Assembly (NCBI GenBank): GCA_903832105.1
Contig: CAILAO010000093.1
Coordinates: 1-5,386, forward strand
Source of the DNA: an uncultured Pseudomonadota bacterium
GTDB taxonomy: Bacteria; Bdellovibrionota_B; Oligoflexia; Oligoflexales; CAILAO01
DNA: 5,386 bases
Direction: 5' to 3'
Shown here in pieces: positions 1 through 5,352 of the stretch. Position 1 is the stretch's first letter; the number at the start of each line of letters is the position of its first letter. The position numbers and the translations under genes were made by a program. Under the pieces are notes generated by a model. It saw only the letters and a list, made by a program, of their open reading frames with translations. It was not told the origin of the DNA and ran no database searches.

Positions 1-1
1 A

Positions 2-124
2 AAAGCTCAACGTTTCAAGAAAGAGATCACGTTGAAGTTTCAAGTCTATGTCTATGAAGACGTATACGCTGGCCCAGTGCCATTCGCCCACGTCTCTGAA
101 AGAGAGGTGGACACGGCTGTTTAG
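2..124 (+). CDS. C-terminal fragment of an unidentified protein (5' end outside window)
   Basis: One plus-strand frame is open from the left edge to a TAG at 122-124, giving the last 40 residues of a protein whose start lies outside the window. The other two plus frames are closed within about 60 bases. The fragment begins with a basic stretch (KAQRFKKEI), continues with an alternating hydrophobic pattern (KFQVYVYEDVYAGPVPF) typical of beta strands, and ends EREVDTAV. The peptide reads like ordinary soluble protein. I do not recognise the family, and 40 residues are too few to name one. The gene converges on the minus-strand operon further right. A perfect hairpin (110-132) overlaps its last codons. 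A minus-strand frame is also open across this stretch (27-248), but its Arg-rich, low-complexity product has no ribosome-binding site or recognisable motif, so the plus-strand reading is preferred. Confidence 0.55.
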   Translation, partial: KAQRFKKEITLKFQVYVYEDVYAGPVPFAHVSEREVDTAV

Positions 125-132
125 GCCGTGTC
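110..132 (+). terminator. Hairpin over the stop codon, weak terminator candidate
   Basis: GACACGGC (110-117) and GCCGTGTC (125-132) form a perfect 8-bp GC-rich stem with a 7-base loop that contains the TAG stop codon of the plus-strand gene. A rho-independent terminator would need a following T-run, and only a mixed stretch ending in TTT follows (133-144). It may instead be a 3'-end stabilising hairpin or a Rho-linked signal. The stem is directly visible; its role is inferred. Confidence 0.35.
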
Positions 133-143
133 ATGGTGTCGTT

Positions 144-288
144 TAGCAAACGCTGTGAGTAGGAGACCTTAGCTGAGAGGATAGGTACGAAGAATATTCT
201 TCGACCGGCAAAAAGGCGGGAAAAAGATTCATTGGAGAAAGAGGGCAACAGTAGAGCTTATAGAATAAGTCTTTACTCACATTTGTTA
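144..288 (+). ncRNA. Candidate structured RNA or palindromic element closed by a 23-bp stem
   Basis: Bases 144-171 pair with 266-288 almost continuously: 144-150 with 282-288, 154-161 with 274-281, 162 with 273, 164-167 with 269-272, and 169-171 with 266-268. That is about 23 pairs, with unpaired bases only on the 5' side (151-153, 163, 168). Two pairs are G-U on the plus strand (146-286 and 162-273). They would be C-A mismatches on the minus strand, so a plus-strand RNA is favoured. The interior holds a second hairpin (184-206) and a purine-rich stretch (207-258). I found no signature of tmRNA, RNase P, SRP RNA, TPP or c-di-GMP-I riboswitches, and the purine-rich interior does not look like 6S RNA. 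No promoter or T-run clearly delimits it. It could instead be a MITE-like palindromic repeat with imperfect terminal inverted repeats, but no target duplication is evident. Confidence 0.4.
184..206. repeat. 16-nt perfect palindrome extended to a 9-bp hairpin
   Basis: CGAAGAATATTCTTCG (188-203) is a perfect 16-base palindrome. With one bulged A at 187, the flanking GGT (184-186) and ACC (204-206) also pair, giving a 9-bp stem with an ATAT loop when folded as RNA. It lies inside the larger stem at 144-288 and is best read as an internal hairpin of that structure. As double-stranded DNA it could also be a binding site for a dimeric regulator, although no gene start lies next to it to be controlled. 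Confidence 0.5.
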
Positions 289-397
289 CGTCATAAAACG
301 TTCGAAACCTGTCGCGCTGCTTAGACATTAATTCCTGTCCCCTCGATGATTATGCACTGAGTTAACCATCGCTCACGAAGTCTGACAAATATTTTAG

Positions 398-464
398 GGG
401 GTTGCTTTTTTATCTAATGTTTTTAGCTCGTTACTTCTTGTCTGCTATGCAGATAAAAAACCCC
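398..464. repeat. Large inverted repeat with T6/A6 arms
   Basis: TTTTTTATCT (406-415) is exactly complementary to AGATAAAAAA (451-460). Beyond a 4-base bulge (TTGC, 402-405), GGGG (398-401) pairs with CCCC (461-464), for 14 pairs in total. The 35-base loop holds a small hairpin, TCTGC/GCAGA (441-445 and 449-453), whose right arm shares bases with the larger stem. The right arm also overlaps the proposed terminator of the minus-strand operon (455-517), so the two folds exclude each other. It may be part of a 3'-end structure or a relic of an element. Confidence 0.45.
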
Positions 465-517
465 ACCTCTGCGCAAGGTAATAAAAGCCTAGGATATCCG
501 CCGGTTGCGTCTGTGGG
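455..517 (-). terminator. Probable rho-independent terminator of the minus-strand operon
   Basis: Read on the minus strand, CCCAC (517-513) pairs with GTGGG (466-462). After a short internal loop, CGCAA (509-505) pairs with TTGCG (476-472), and then GG (502-501) with CC (478-477). The stem is followed at once by G and six T residues (460-455). It begins about 30 bases after the TGA stop of the SpoU-type methyltransferase gene. The loop of about 22 bases is large and the stem is interrupted, so strength is uncertain, but the position and T6 tract fit the end of an operon. Confidence 0.5.
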
Positions 518-548
518 CAAAAAATAGACATTGCTCAATATAGCTCTT

Positions 549-1376
549 TCAAGTTGTAGTTCTCTGTCGCAAAACTTCATAAACAAAAATTGTCGCAGCA
601 GCTCCAACATTAAGAGAATCAGCAGACCCTTTCATTGGAATTTTCACTAACACATCGCAAGAGTCGAGTAAGGCCTTTCCAAGTCCTTTGGCTTCGCTTC
701 CTAGAACAACTGCGGTAGAGCCGTGAAAGTCTTGGCTGGTATAAATAGCAGCTCTTTTATCTAATGCTGCTCCCGCTATTTTAATTTTGCTATTTTTGCA
801 AAACTCTATCATTTCTTTTTCATCTGTAACAACAATTGGCAAGGAAAAGACGGTTCCCAAACTCGCACGAATTACATTTGGATTGTAAATATCGCACGAA
901 GATCCAGTAAGAAAAACTGCCTCAACGCCAGCCCCATCAGCCGAACGCAATATTGCTCCTAAGTTTCCTGGCTTCTCTATATTGTCCAACACTAAAATAA
1001 AAGGATTGTCTGAAAGTTTTACTGTCTTGAATGTTAATATTCTCCTACTAAAGACAGCCCATAGTCCGCCGGAACTTTCTCGCAAAACAAGTTTTCTAAA
1101 AACATCATTCGAAACTTCATACACATTCGTTTCTTTCCGCTCCACAATTTTCGTCAAAATCTCCTGTGATAAGCCAGACAATGCTTTGCGGCAGAAAAAA
1201 ACATCGACAAGGACAAATCCAGAATTTACGGCTCTCAAAATTTCCTTCTCGCCCTCCACTCCAAACAAATTGGTTTTGTCCCGCTCTTGCTTATCTCGAA
1301 GTTTAATACTGTCCTTAACTTTTTGATTTGTTGTGCTGGAGATAAAAAGAGGAGAACTTTCTTTTTTACTGCTCAT
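549..1376 (-). CDS. SpoU/TrmH-family RNA 2'-O-ribose methyltransferase
   Basis: This 275-residue protein is a SPOUT-class enzyme, predicted to transfer a methyl group from SAM to a ribose 2'-OH in rRNA or tRNA. The N-terminal half (about 10-110) resembles the L30e-like substrate-binding domain, including a GVEGEKEILRAV segment. The catalytic trefoil-knot domain has all three SpoU motifs. Motif 1 is around 134-150, with N138, G140 and the catalytic R144 (EKPGNLGAILRSADGAG). Next comes NPNVIRASLGTVFSLP at 165-180. Motif 2 is VVLGSEAKGLG at 223-233, and motif 3 is SLNVGAAATIFVYE at 254-267. Length and layout match RlmB- and TsnR-like enzymes. The specific nucleotide cannot be told, so no symbol is given. 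The ATG overlaps the upstream methyltransferase stop as ATGA, pointing to translational coupling. It is the last gene before the proposed terminator. The family call is firm; the target is unknown. Confidence 0.93.
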   Translation of the reverse strand: MSSKKESSPLFISSTTNQKVKDSIKLRDKQERDKTNLFGVEGEKEILRAVNSGFVLVDVFFCRKALSGLSQEILTKIVERKETNVYEVSNDVFRKLVLRESSGGLWAVFSRRILTFKTVKLSDNPFILVLDNIEKPGNLGAILRSADGAGVEAVFLTGSSCDIYNPNVIRASLGTVFSLPIVVTDEKEMIEFCKNSKIKIAGAALDKRAAIYTSQDFHGSTAVVLGSEAKGLGKALLDSCDVLVKIPMKGSADSLNVGAAATIFVYEVLRQRTTT

Positions 1377-2266
1377 TCACTGTCATCCCTACGGAAAAGA
1401 GACATTGAACCACTTGGTAAATCAGACTTTGAAGTCGTAGAAGATAGAGTCATTTCAGAAGCGATCACTTTACCGGGCAATCCATCACAAGTTTCTAACA
1501 AGAGATTTTTTAAGACAAGCGGTGAGAATCCCGTAGAATGGGCCGTAAGAAAAAGAAAAGAAAATTTTGGGTGAAATATTTTTTTTAATTCAAAAAGCAG
1601 TTCGCTCATGCGTTCATCTATTTTCCAGACCTCTCCTTTAGGACCTCTTCCATAACTAGGCGGATCAAGGACGATCCCATGATATTTTTTCCCTCGTCTA
1701 GCTTCCTTTGTAACAAATTTAAAAGCATCATCGATCATCCATCGAACACGTAAATGTTCGAAACCAGATGCCTTTGCATTATCACGAGCCCACTGAACGC
1801 TTGTCCTTGAGGCGTCCACGTGAACAACACTTGCTCCCGCTTCGGCTAAAAAGAGTGTTGCTCCGCCAGTATACGCAAATAGATTTATGACTGAAAAATC
1901 TCCTTGCCCTTTTGTCTCCGCTCGTTCTTTACAAACGATCTTTGCCAGCTCCTTCCACATCACGTGCTGCTCAGGGAAAATTCCAATATGACCAAAATCA
2001 GTAAGTTTTATAATGAAAGTAACAGATCCAATTTGGATATTCCAAGATTTGGGGAGTGCTGGATTGTTAATTTTCCATGTTCCATCTCCGCCAGCTTTTC
2101 GAACAAACACCGCATCAGCATTTTTCCACTCAGACGGAGGGAGTTTTTGCGTCCAAACAGCCTGAGCAGAAGGCCTTACAAGAAGATATTTTCCGACTTT
2201 TTCTAATTTCTGACCACGGCCGGAGTCGATTAACTGGTACTGTGAATTTAATTCTGAGTGCGTCAT
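1373..2266 (-). CDS. Class I SAM-dependent methyltransferase, RlmI-related (COG1092 type)
   Basis: This 297-residue enzyme has a Rossmann-fold SAM-binding domain. Motif I is NLFAYTGGATLFLAEAG (128-144), with the acidic ribose-binding residue D151 following (VVHVDAS). D179/D180 sit in the adenine-contact region. The catalytic loop DPPSYGRGPKGEVWKI is at 201-216. Near the C-terminus, LTAHSTGFSPLVLKNLL and a PSG-containing tail follow the pattern of this family. The N-terminal 100 residues (YQLIDSGRGQKLEKVGKYLLVRP, then a W-rich ADAVF segment and FGHIGIFPEQ), paraphrased here in parts, are the usual start of the roughly 290-residue branch that lacks the PUA domain of E. coli RlmI. Related enzymes methylate cytosine C5 in 23S rRNA; the target here is inferred, not shown. 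It starts at ATG 13 bases after the hydrolase stop, with only a weak GAG-type ribosome-binding site, and overlaps the next gene by 4 bases. Confidence 0.9.
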   Translation of the reverse strand: MTHSELNSQYQLIDSGRGQKLEKVGKYLLVRPSAQAVWTQKLPPSEWKNADAVFVRKAGGDGTWKINNPALPKSWNIQIGSVTFIIKLTDFGHIGIFPEQHVMWKELAKIVCKERAETKGQGDFSVINLFAYTGGATLFLAEAGASVVHVDASRTSVQWARDNAKASGFEHLRVRWMIDDAFKFVTKEARRGKKYHGIVLDPPSYGRGPKGEVWKIDERMSELLFELKKIFHPKFSFLFLTAHSTGFSPLVLKNLLLETCDGLPGKVIASEMTLSSTTSKSDLPSGSMSLFRRDDSE

Positions 2267-2279
2267 TTTCTCGTCGCTT

Positions 2280-3071
2280 TTACTTGTCGATCTGTAACTT
2301 CATACCATCATAAGCAAACTCGTAGTTAGATGGCAAAAGAGATGCGTTCTTAACATAATCCACACAATGCGACAAGTGAGTGATAATCCCTCGTCTAACA
2401 CCTAAAACTTCAAAAAGTTTTACTGTGTCCTGGACACTGCTATGTGTAGGCAATTCGGTAAAGTGAACGCCACTTGCAATCATGATGTCGATAGTGCCCT
2501 TCCATTTTTTAATAACGTCCAAAGGGAACTCTTTGAAGTCAGTGGCATACACAAATTGCCCAATGCGATACGCTCTCACTGTCGTATGACCATGAGGTAA
2601 AATAATAGAATCGATTTCAAGATCCGCAATGGAAAAGGGTTTGTCTGTGATCGGTTTAAGATCAACAAGCAATTTCGAACCCAGGTAGTCCGATTCGCGG
2701 AAGGCATAAGAGAAACTTTCCTTCAGTTCTTGCATATGTTCTACTGGAACATAACAGGGAATTGTTTTGCTTTTTTTAAAGTTGAAAGCTCTAAGATCGT
2801 CAAATCCTCGGGAATGATCAGCATGTGTGTGGGTATAAATAACGCCCCGGAGATCGCATATTCTCTCTCGGACCATCTGAAGGCGAAATTCTGGGCCAGT
2901 ATCGATGACAATGTGATCTCCATGAGTTGTCGTTATTAAAAGCGAAGATCTATTTCTTTTATTCTTCTCGTTTTCACTTGTGCAAACAGGGCACAAGCAT
3001 CCAATAACAGGAACTCCAGTGGAAGTGCCACATCCAAGAATAGTAATCGTCAGAGGATAGGGAGAACCCAC
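2280..3071 (-). CDS. MBL-fold metallo-hydrolase, PhnP-like
   Basis: This 263-residue protein belongs to the metallo-beta-lactamase superfamily. The N-terminal signature GCGTSTGVP (13-21) is followed by a cysteine cluster C25/C27/C30 (GCLCPVC), which in PhnP-type proteins binds a structural zinc. The metal site is visible as THTHADH (80-86: H81, H83, D85, H86), a later His in LPHGH (H160 or H162), the bridging Asp in YATDFKE (D178), and a His in THLSH (H232 or H235). Family members are phosphodiesterases acting on cyclic phosphates or nucleotides. No phosphonate (phn) genes are nearby, so a C-P lyase role is unsupported. The start is GTG at 3069-3071, with GAGG eight bases upstream; an in-frame stop lies just 5'. 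An out-of-frame ATG overlaps the GTG. It sits 16 bases after the secreted-protein gene, in the same operon. Confidence 0.9.
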   Translation of the reverse strand: MGSPYPLTITILGCGTSTGVPVIGCLCPVCTSENEKNKRNRSSLLITTTHGDHIVIDTGPEFRLQMVRERICDLRGVIYTHTHADHSRGFDDLRAFNFKKSKTIPCYVPVEHMQELKESFSYAFRESDYLGSKLLVDLKPITDKPFSIADLEIDSIILPHGHTTVRAYRIGQFVYATDFKEFPLDVIKKWKGTIDIMIASGVHFTELPTHSSVQDTVKLFEVLGVRRGIITHLSHCVDYVKNASLLPSNYEFAYDGMKLQIDK

Positions 3072-3087
3072 ATGTGTATCCTCAGGG

Positions 3088-3918
3088 TTATAAATCCTTT
3101 ATTATTCCAGCCCCAATGCCATAACTGACAGCATTATGAACAAGGCTAGGCGTCAAAAAAAGCGCAATCCGATATGATTCTCTCTCAATCAACATACTGA
3201 AGTCGCCGCGAATTAGTAGCCCTATCCCATTTTTCATGCCTGTATTGAAGCCTGCTCCATCGACATCACCAGCACTCCCGCCCACAGTGGCGCTTACAAA
3301 CATAAACCCCCCAACAACTTCACCCCTAAAACCGATAGGTTTCCCCTCAAAAACGCTATAAGAAACTCCACCAGCCCCTCCAAAGCCCATCATACTGAAA
3401 GTTGTTGTTTCAATACCAGAATCTATTCTTGCTATATCTCCACTTGCTTTAGCAATAACCCCGCGAGCTACAAGAGCAAGATTAGCAAAGCGTCTCCATT
3501 GGTAAAATCCACTAAGTTCAAATTCCACGGCACCTTTTCCAACACCTAAAGTGCCAATTCCAACAGATCCCCCCGCGCTCTCTTTCGAAGGTTCGCGATA
3601 AACTTTGTAGACCTCCGAAAGCTTTTTGTCTTCGGGTACATTCAAGAGAGAGAGTGTGTAATTCTTCTTTATTTTCGACATATTACTTACTATTTTGATC
3701 GTTCGCCGACTACCTTTTATTTCTTTAACGATGCCTATTGCAACAAGTTCATTGTCTTCGTTAAAAATGCCAACTTTGTCCCCAACAGTTAAATCTAAAT
3801 CATCTATTGTACAAATTTTTTGAGGTTTGTCGCACTGGAGGGTTTTCGCGTAGGCGCTTACACTTTGGACACCAAATGACACAATAAAAAAAACAATGGC
3901 AAAACAGCGGCCCTTCAT
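3088..3918 (-). CDS. Secreted protein of unknown function with barrel-like C-terminal region
   Basis: I do not recognise this 276-residue protein as a named family. Residues 1-22 form a clear Sec signal peptide (MKGRCF, a hydrophobic core, then SVSA), with cleavage likely after A22 or A24. Residues 25-95 begin with a Cys pair (C29, C36) and continue as a compact beta-rich module (LTVGDKVGIFNEDNELVAIG, then basic KGSRRTIKIV) that resembles small SH3/OB-like barrels; this is pattern-based inference. From about 113 the protein is rich in Gly and aromatic residues in alternating strands, like an outer-membrane beta-barrel or autotransporter-like shell. However, the C-terminus (GIIKDL) lacks the usual final Phe. 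The ATG is preceded by a strong AGGAG six bases upstream, and the flanking GAGAG lies in an inverted repeat. It is probably the first gene of the operon with the hydrolase and the two methyltransferases. Confidence 0.8.
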   Translation of the reverse strand: MKGRCFAIVFFIVSFGVQSVSAYAKTLQCDKPQKICTIDDLDLTVGDKVGIFNEDNELVAIGIVKEIKGSRRTIKIVSNMSKIKKNYTLSLLNVPEDKKLSEVYKVYREPSKESAGGSVGIGTLGVGKGAVEFELSGFYQWRRFANLALVARGVIAKASGDIARIDSGIETTTFSMMGFGGAGGVSYSVFEGKPIGFRGEVVGGFMFVSATVGGSAGDVDGAGFNTGMKNGIGLLIRGDFSMLIERESYRIALFLTPSLVHNAVSYGIGAGIIKDL

Positions 3919-4004
3919 AATGATCTCCTCTCAAGCTACTTTCTCTATAAAAGATAATACATTATGCGTAGAACAGCAATCTTGAGAGCATGTAAAATCT
4001 TGGA
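3919..4004 (-). promoter_or_regulatory. Leader/possible promoter of the four-gene operon
   Basis: This 86-base gap separates the lipoprotein stop from the secreted-protein start. Read on the minus strand it is AT-rich in the middle, with TATTAT and CATAAT boxes (3954-3966) and a TTGCTG (3979-3974) that could be a -35. No pair has good spacing: TTGCTG to TTATCT gives 16 bases but a poor -10, and TTGCTG to TATTAT gives only 14. No terminator is seen after the lipoprotein gene, so read-through is possible. The strong Shine-Dalgarno AGGAG is at about 3925-3929. Confidence 0.25.
3928..3988 (-). repeat. 8-bp inverted repeat covering the Shine-Dalgarno segment
   Basis: On the minus strand CTCTCAAG (3988-3981) is the perfect reverse complement of CTTGAGAG (3935-3928), 45 bases downstream. 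The second arm runs directly into the AGGAG ribosome-binding site of the secreted-protein gene. In a transcript that includes both arms, such as read-through from the lipoprotein gene, pairing would mask part of the binding site. A transcript starting inside the gap would lack the first arm. Confidence 0.5.
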
Positions 4005-5258
4005 TTAATTGGATGGCTTCACAAATAACTTCTTGCACTGGCTCAGCTTGACCTGAAACATCTGCTTTTCATCCCTAAGATTGATAACTTGTGCGACGGC
4101 TCGCTCTTTATCCGCTACGAGTCCCTGTTCGATATTATTTGCATCAACGTACTGCCACGCCTTTTCAGAGGCCGAATAAAAGATAATCTGGGCGCGCATT
4201 TCCTCTGCTTTTTCATTCTTTGCAACGAAAGGATATCCAGCTATTTTTTCCAACAAAGCCTCGTCTCCACTGTTCTGACTACCAAACAGCGAGTCATACC
4301 AAGATTTTAAACGCGCAAGAATCGATTCCCAAAAGCCAGCTTCCTGAGCGATGCCAAGCATGAGAGGTTCAAAGGAGTTTACTTCTATTTTTCCAACTCC
4401 TTCTACACTGGCGGAGGTCTTCTCTATCGCCCCTTTTAAGCACAACTTTAATTCAATGTTTTTCTCTAGATCACCTGGAAGAAATACATTTTGGATATCC
4501 TCATCCTGATTCTCTTCTGGTGGATTATCGGGATTTTCTGGGGTTACTGGGTCTTCCGCCGGCGTTGGGGTAGTTGAGGGAGTAGGGGTTGCCACCGGCG
4601 GTTTTACTTCCTCTTGCGGCGGTTTACCGACCTGAGAATCAGGTGGTGTCTCGGAATTTTCCCCAGAATGAGGGACGCCGCTCCCTTCCTCTGGCTTTTC
4701 CTCCCCCGTCTCACCACTAGCAGACAAAACGTTCACCGGCTTCGAAATAACCTCATCAACTATAACAACAAACGACTTCTGAAAAGCTGTACAAAGACCT
4801 TCATTTTCAAGCATGACTATCAGGTGATAAGTTCTTCCTTGCCGAGAAATGACGACTTCTTGGTTCTTCACCTCATTTTGAGATACAACTTCACCTTCTT
4901 TTGTAATTTCTGACCAAACAAATCTGGAAGAGAGCGTTGAATCAGCACAAACCTCTTCTGTAAAACCAGAAAGATCTAATCGAAGTTTAAGATCAGCGTC
5001 AGATCGTCCCACATGACGGAAAAAAAACATCGATTCTTGGGGCGCCTCGCTCTCATAAGTTATCGTATTTAGTTGAATGTTATCGCGCTGTTCTGAAATT
5101 CTCAGCTCTTTTATTCCCTGATACTGAATCCATCCGTTTGAGTGATTTTTCTGAGTTGGACTTCTTAGTGAATCTCCTCGTCCACAACAGATCACACTAA
5201 AAATGGCCAAACCCACAAGTATCCGCGAGAAACAGAAAATATCTAATTTTTTAGGCAT
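4005..5258 (-). CDS. Probable lipoprotein, two domains joined by a Pro/Thr/Glu-rich linker
   Basis: This 417-residue protein has an N-terminal hydrophobic segment (about 9-23) ending in a Cys pair C24-C25 followed by GRGDS. That fits a lipoprotein signal, although the residues before the Cys (SVIC or VICC) are not a canonical lipobox, which normally has Gly or Ala at -1. Residues 40-172 form a beta-rich domain with C104 and C156. Residues 180-254 are a low-complexity linker rich in Pro, Thr, Ser and Glu (for example ATPTPSTTPTP), likely an extended surface spacer. Residues 255-417 form a second domain with C273 and C408 and a helical middle part. The even pairing of cysteines suggests one disulphide per domain, as in an exported protein. 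I recognise no family. ATG is preceded by AAGGG five bases away. It precedes the four-gene operon by 86 bases on the same strand. Confidence 0.8.
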   Translation of the reverse strand: MPKKLDIFCFSRILVGLAIFSVICCGRGDSLRSPTQKNHSNGWIQYQGIKELRISEQRDNIQLNTITYESEAPQESMFFFRHVGRSDADLKLRLDLSGFTEEVCADSTLSSRFVWSEITKEGEVVSQNEVKNQEVVISRQGRTYHLIVMLENEGLCTAFQKSFVVIVDEVISKPVNVLSASGETGEEKPEEGSGVPHSGENSETPPDSQVGKPPQEEVKPPVATPTPSTTPTPAEDPVTPENPDNPPEENQDEDIQNVFLPGDLEKNIELKLCLKGAIEKTSASVEGVGKIEVNSFEPLMLGIAQEAGFWESILARLKSWYDSLFGSQNSGDEALLEKIAGYPFVAKNEKAEEMRAQIIFYSASEKAWQYVDANNIEQGLVADKERAVAQVINLRDEKQMFQVKLSQCKKLFVKPSN

Positions 5259-5263
5259 GTTAT

Positions 5264-5352
5264 CCCTTAAAAAGTAAAAATGTTACAAATCATTGAAAAC
5301 TGACGTTAACAAAGCTTATTTTTATAACACATTTTATACTTTTTTTTAAGGG
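5264..5352 (-). repeat. 10-bp inverted repeat pairing the Shine-Dalgarno with the upstream region
   Basis: On the minus strand CCCTTAAAAA (5352-5343) is the exact reverse complement of TTTTTAAGGG (5273-5264), the latter including the ribosome-binding site of the lipoprotein gene. The arms are 69 bases apart. Half of each arm is A/T homopolymer, so chance is a real possibility. The upstream arm overlaps the candidate -35 box and would be absent from an mRNA made from that promoter. Confidence 0.4.
5321..5349 (-). promoter_or_regulatory. Candidate sigma-70-type promoter of the lipoprotein gene
   Basis: On the minus strand TTAAAA (5349-5344) and TATAAA (5326-5321) are separated by 17 bases, about 60 bases upstream of the ATG. 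The surrounding DNA is so AT-rich that such matches are easy to find. An alternative, TTGTTA with a weak TTTGTA box, lies nearer the gene. The location fits, but the boxes are only moderate matches. Confidence 0.35.

Larger units (their letters stand above)
125..548. other. Convergent intergenic region, no protein gene seen
   Basis: This stretch of about 420 bases lies between the plus-strand gene end and the last gene of the minus-strand operon. Short open frames exist on the minus strand (for example 143-328), but they lack a convincing ribosome-binding site, and their products look like random Arg/Leu/Ser-rich peptides. No tRNA cloverleaf or rRNA segment is visible. Nearly all recognisable content is secondary structure: the 144-288 stem, the 398-464 inverted repeat and the 455-517 terminator. 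Bases 289-397 hold nothing I can interpret. Confidence 0.7.

Noticed and set aside
140..152. CGTTT/AAACG small hairpin
   Set aside because: A 5-bp stem with a 3-base loop that competes with the far longer 144-288 pairing; not worth a separate call.
141..290. tmRNA, SRP RNA, RNase P RNA, 6S RNA, TPP or c-di-GMP riboswitch identity for the structured region
   Set aside because: None of the conserved signatures I know for these RNAs was found on either strand; a CTGAGA at 173-178 recalls TPP elements but the remaining conserved core is missing.
27..328. Minus-strand open frames at 27-248 and 143-328
   Set aside because: They overlap each other and the plus-strand fragment or structured region, lack ribosome-binding sites, and encode low-information Arg/Leu/Ser-rich peptides.
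982..1574. Plus-strand open frames opposite the methyltransferase genes
   Set aside because: They lie antisense to two genes with clear catalytic motifs and show no motif of their own.
2280..3071. Assignment of the hydrolase as a true PhnP of the C-P lyase pathway
   Set aside because: The fold and cysteine cluster fit, but no other phosphonate gene is present and the family has many other phosphodiesterases.
4551..4620. Tandem repeat in the linker-coding DNA
   Set aside because: The protein is repetitive in composition (TP/PT pairs), but the DNA has no regular repeat unit that I can align.
4614..4913. Plus-strand open frame opposite the Pro/Thr/Glu linker
   Set aside because: It is antisense to the linker-coding repeats of the lipoprotein gene; its composition simply mirrors that bias.
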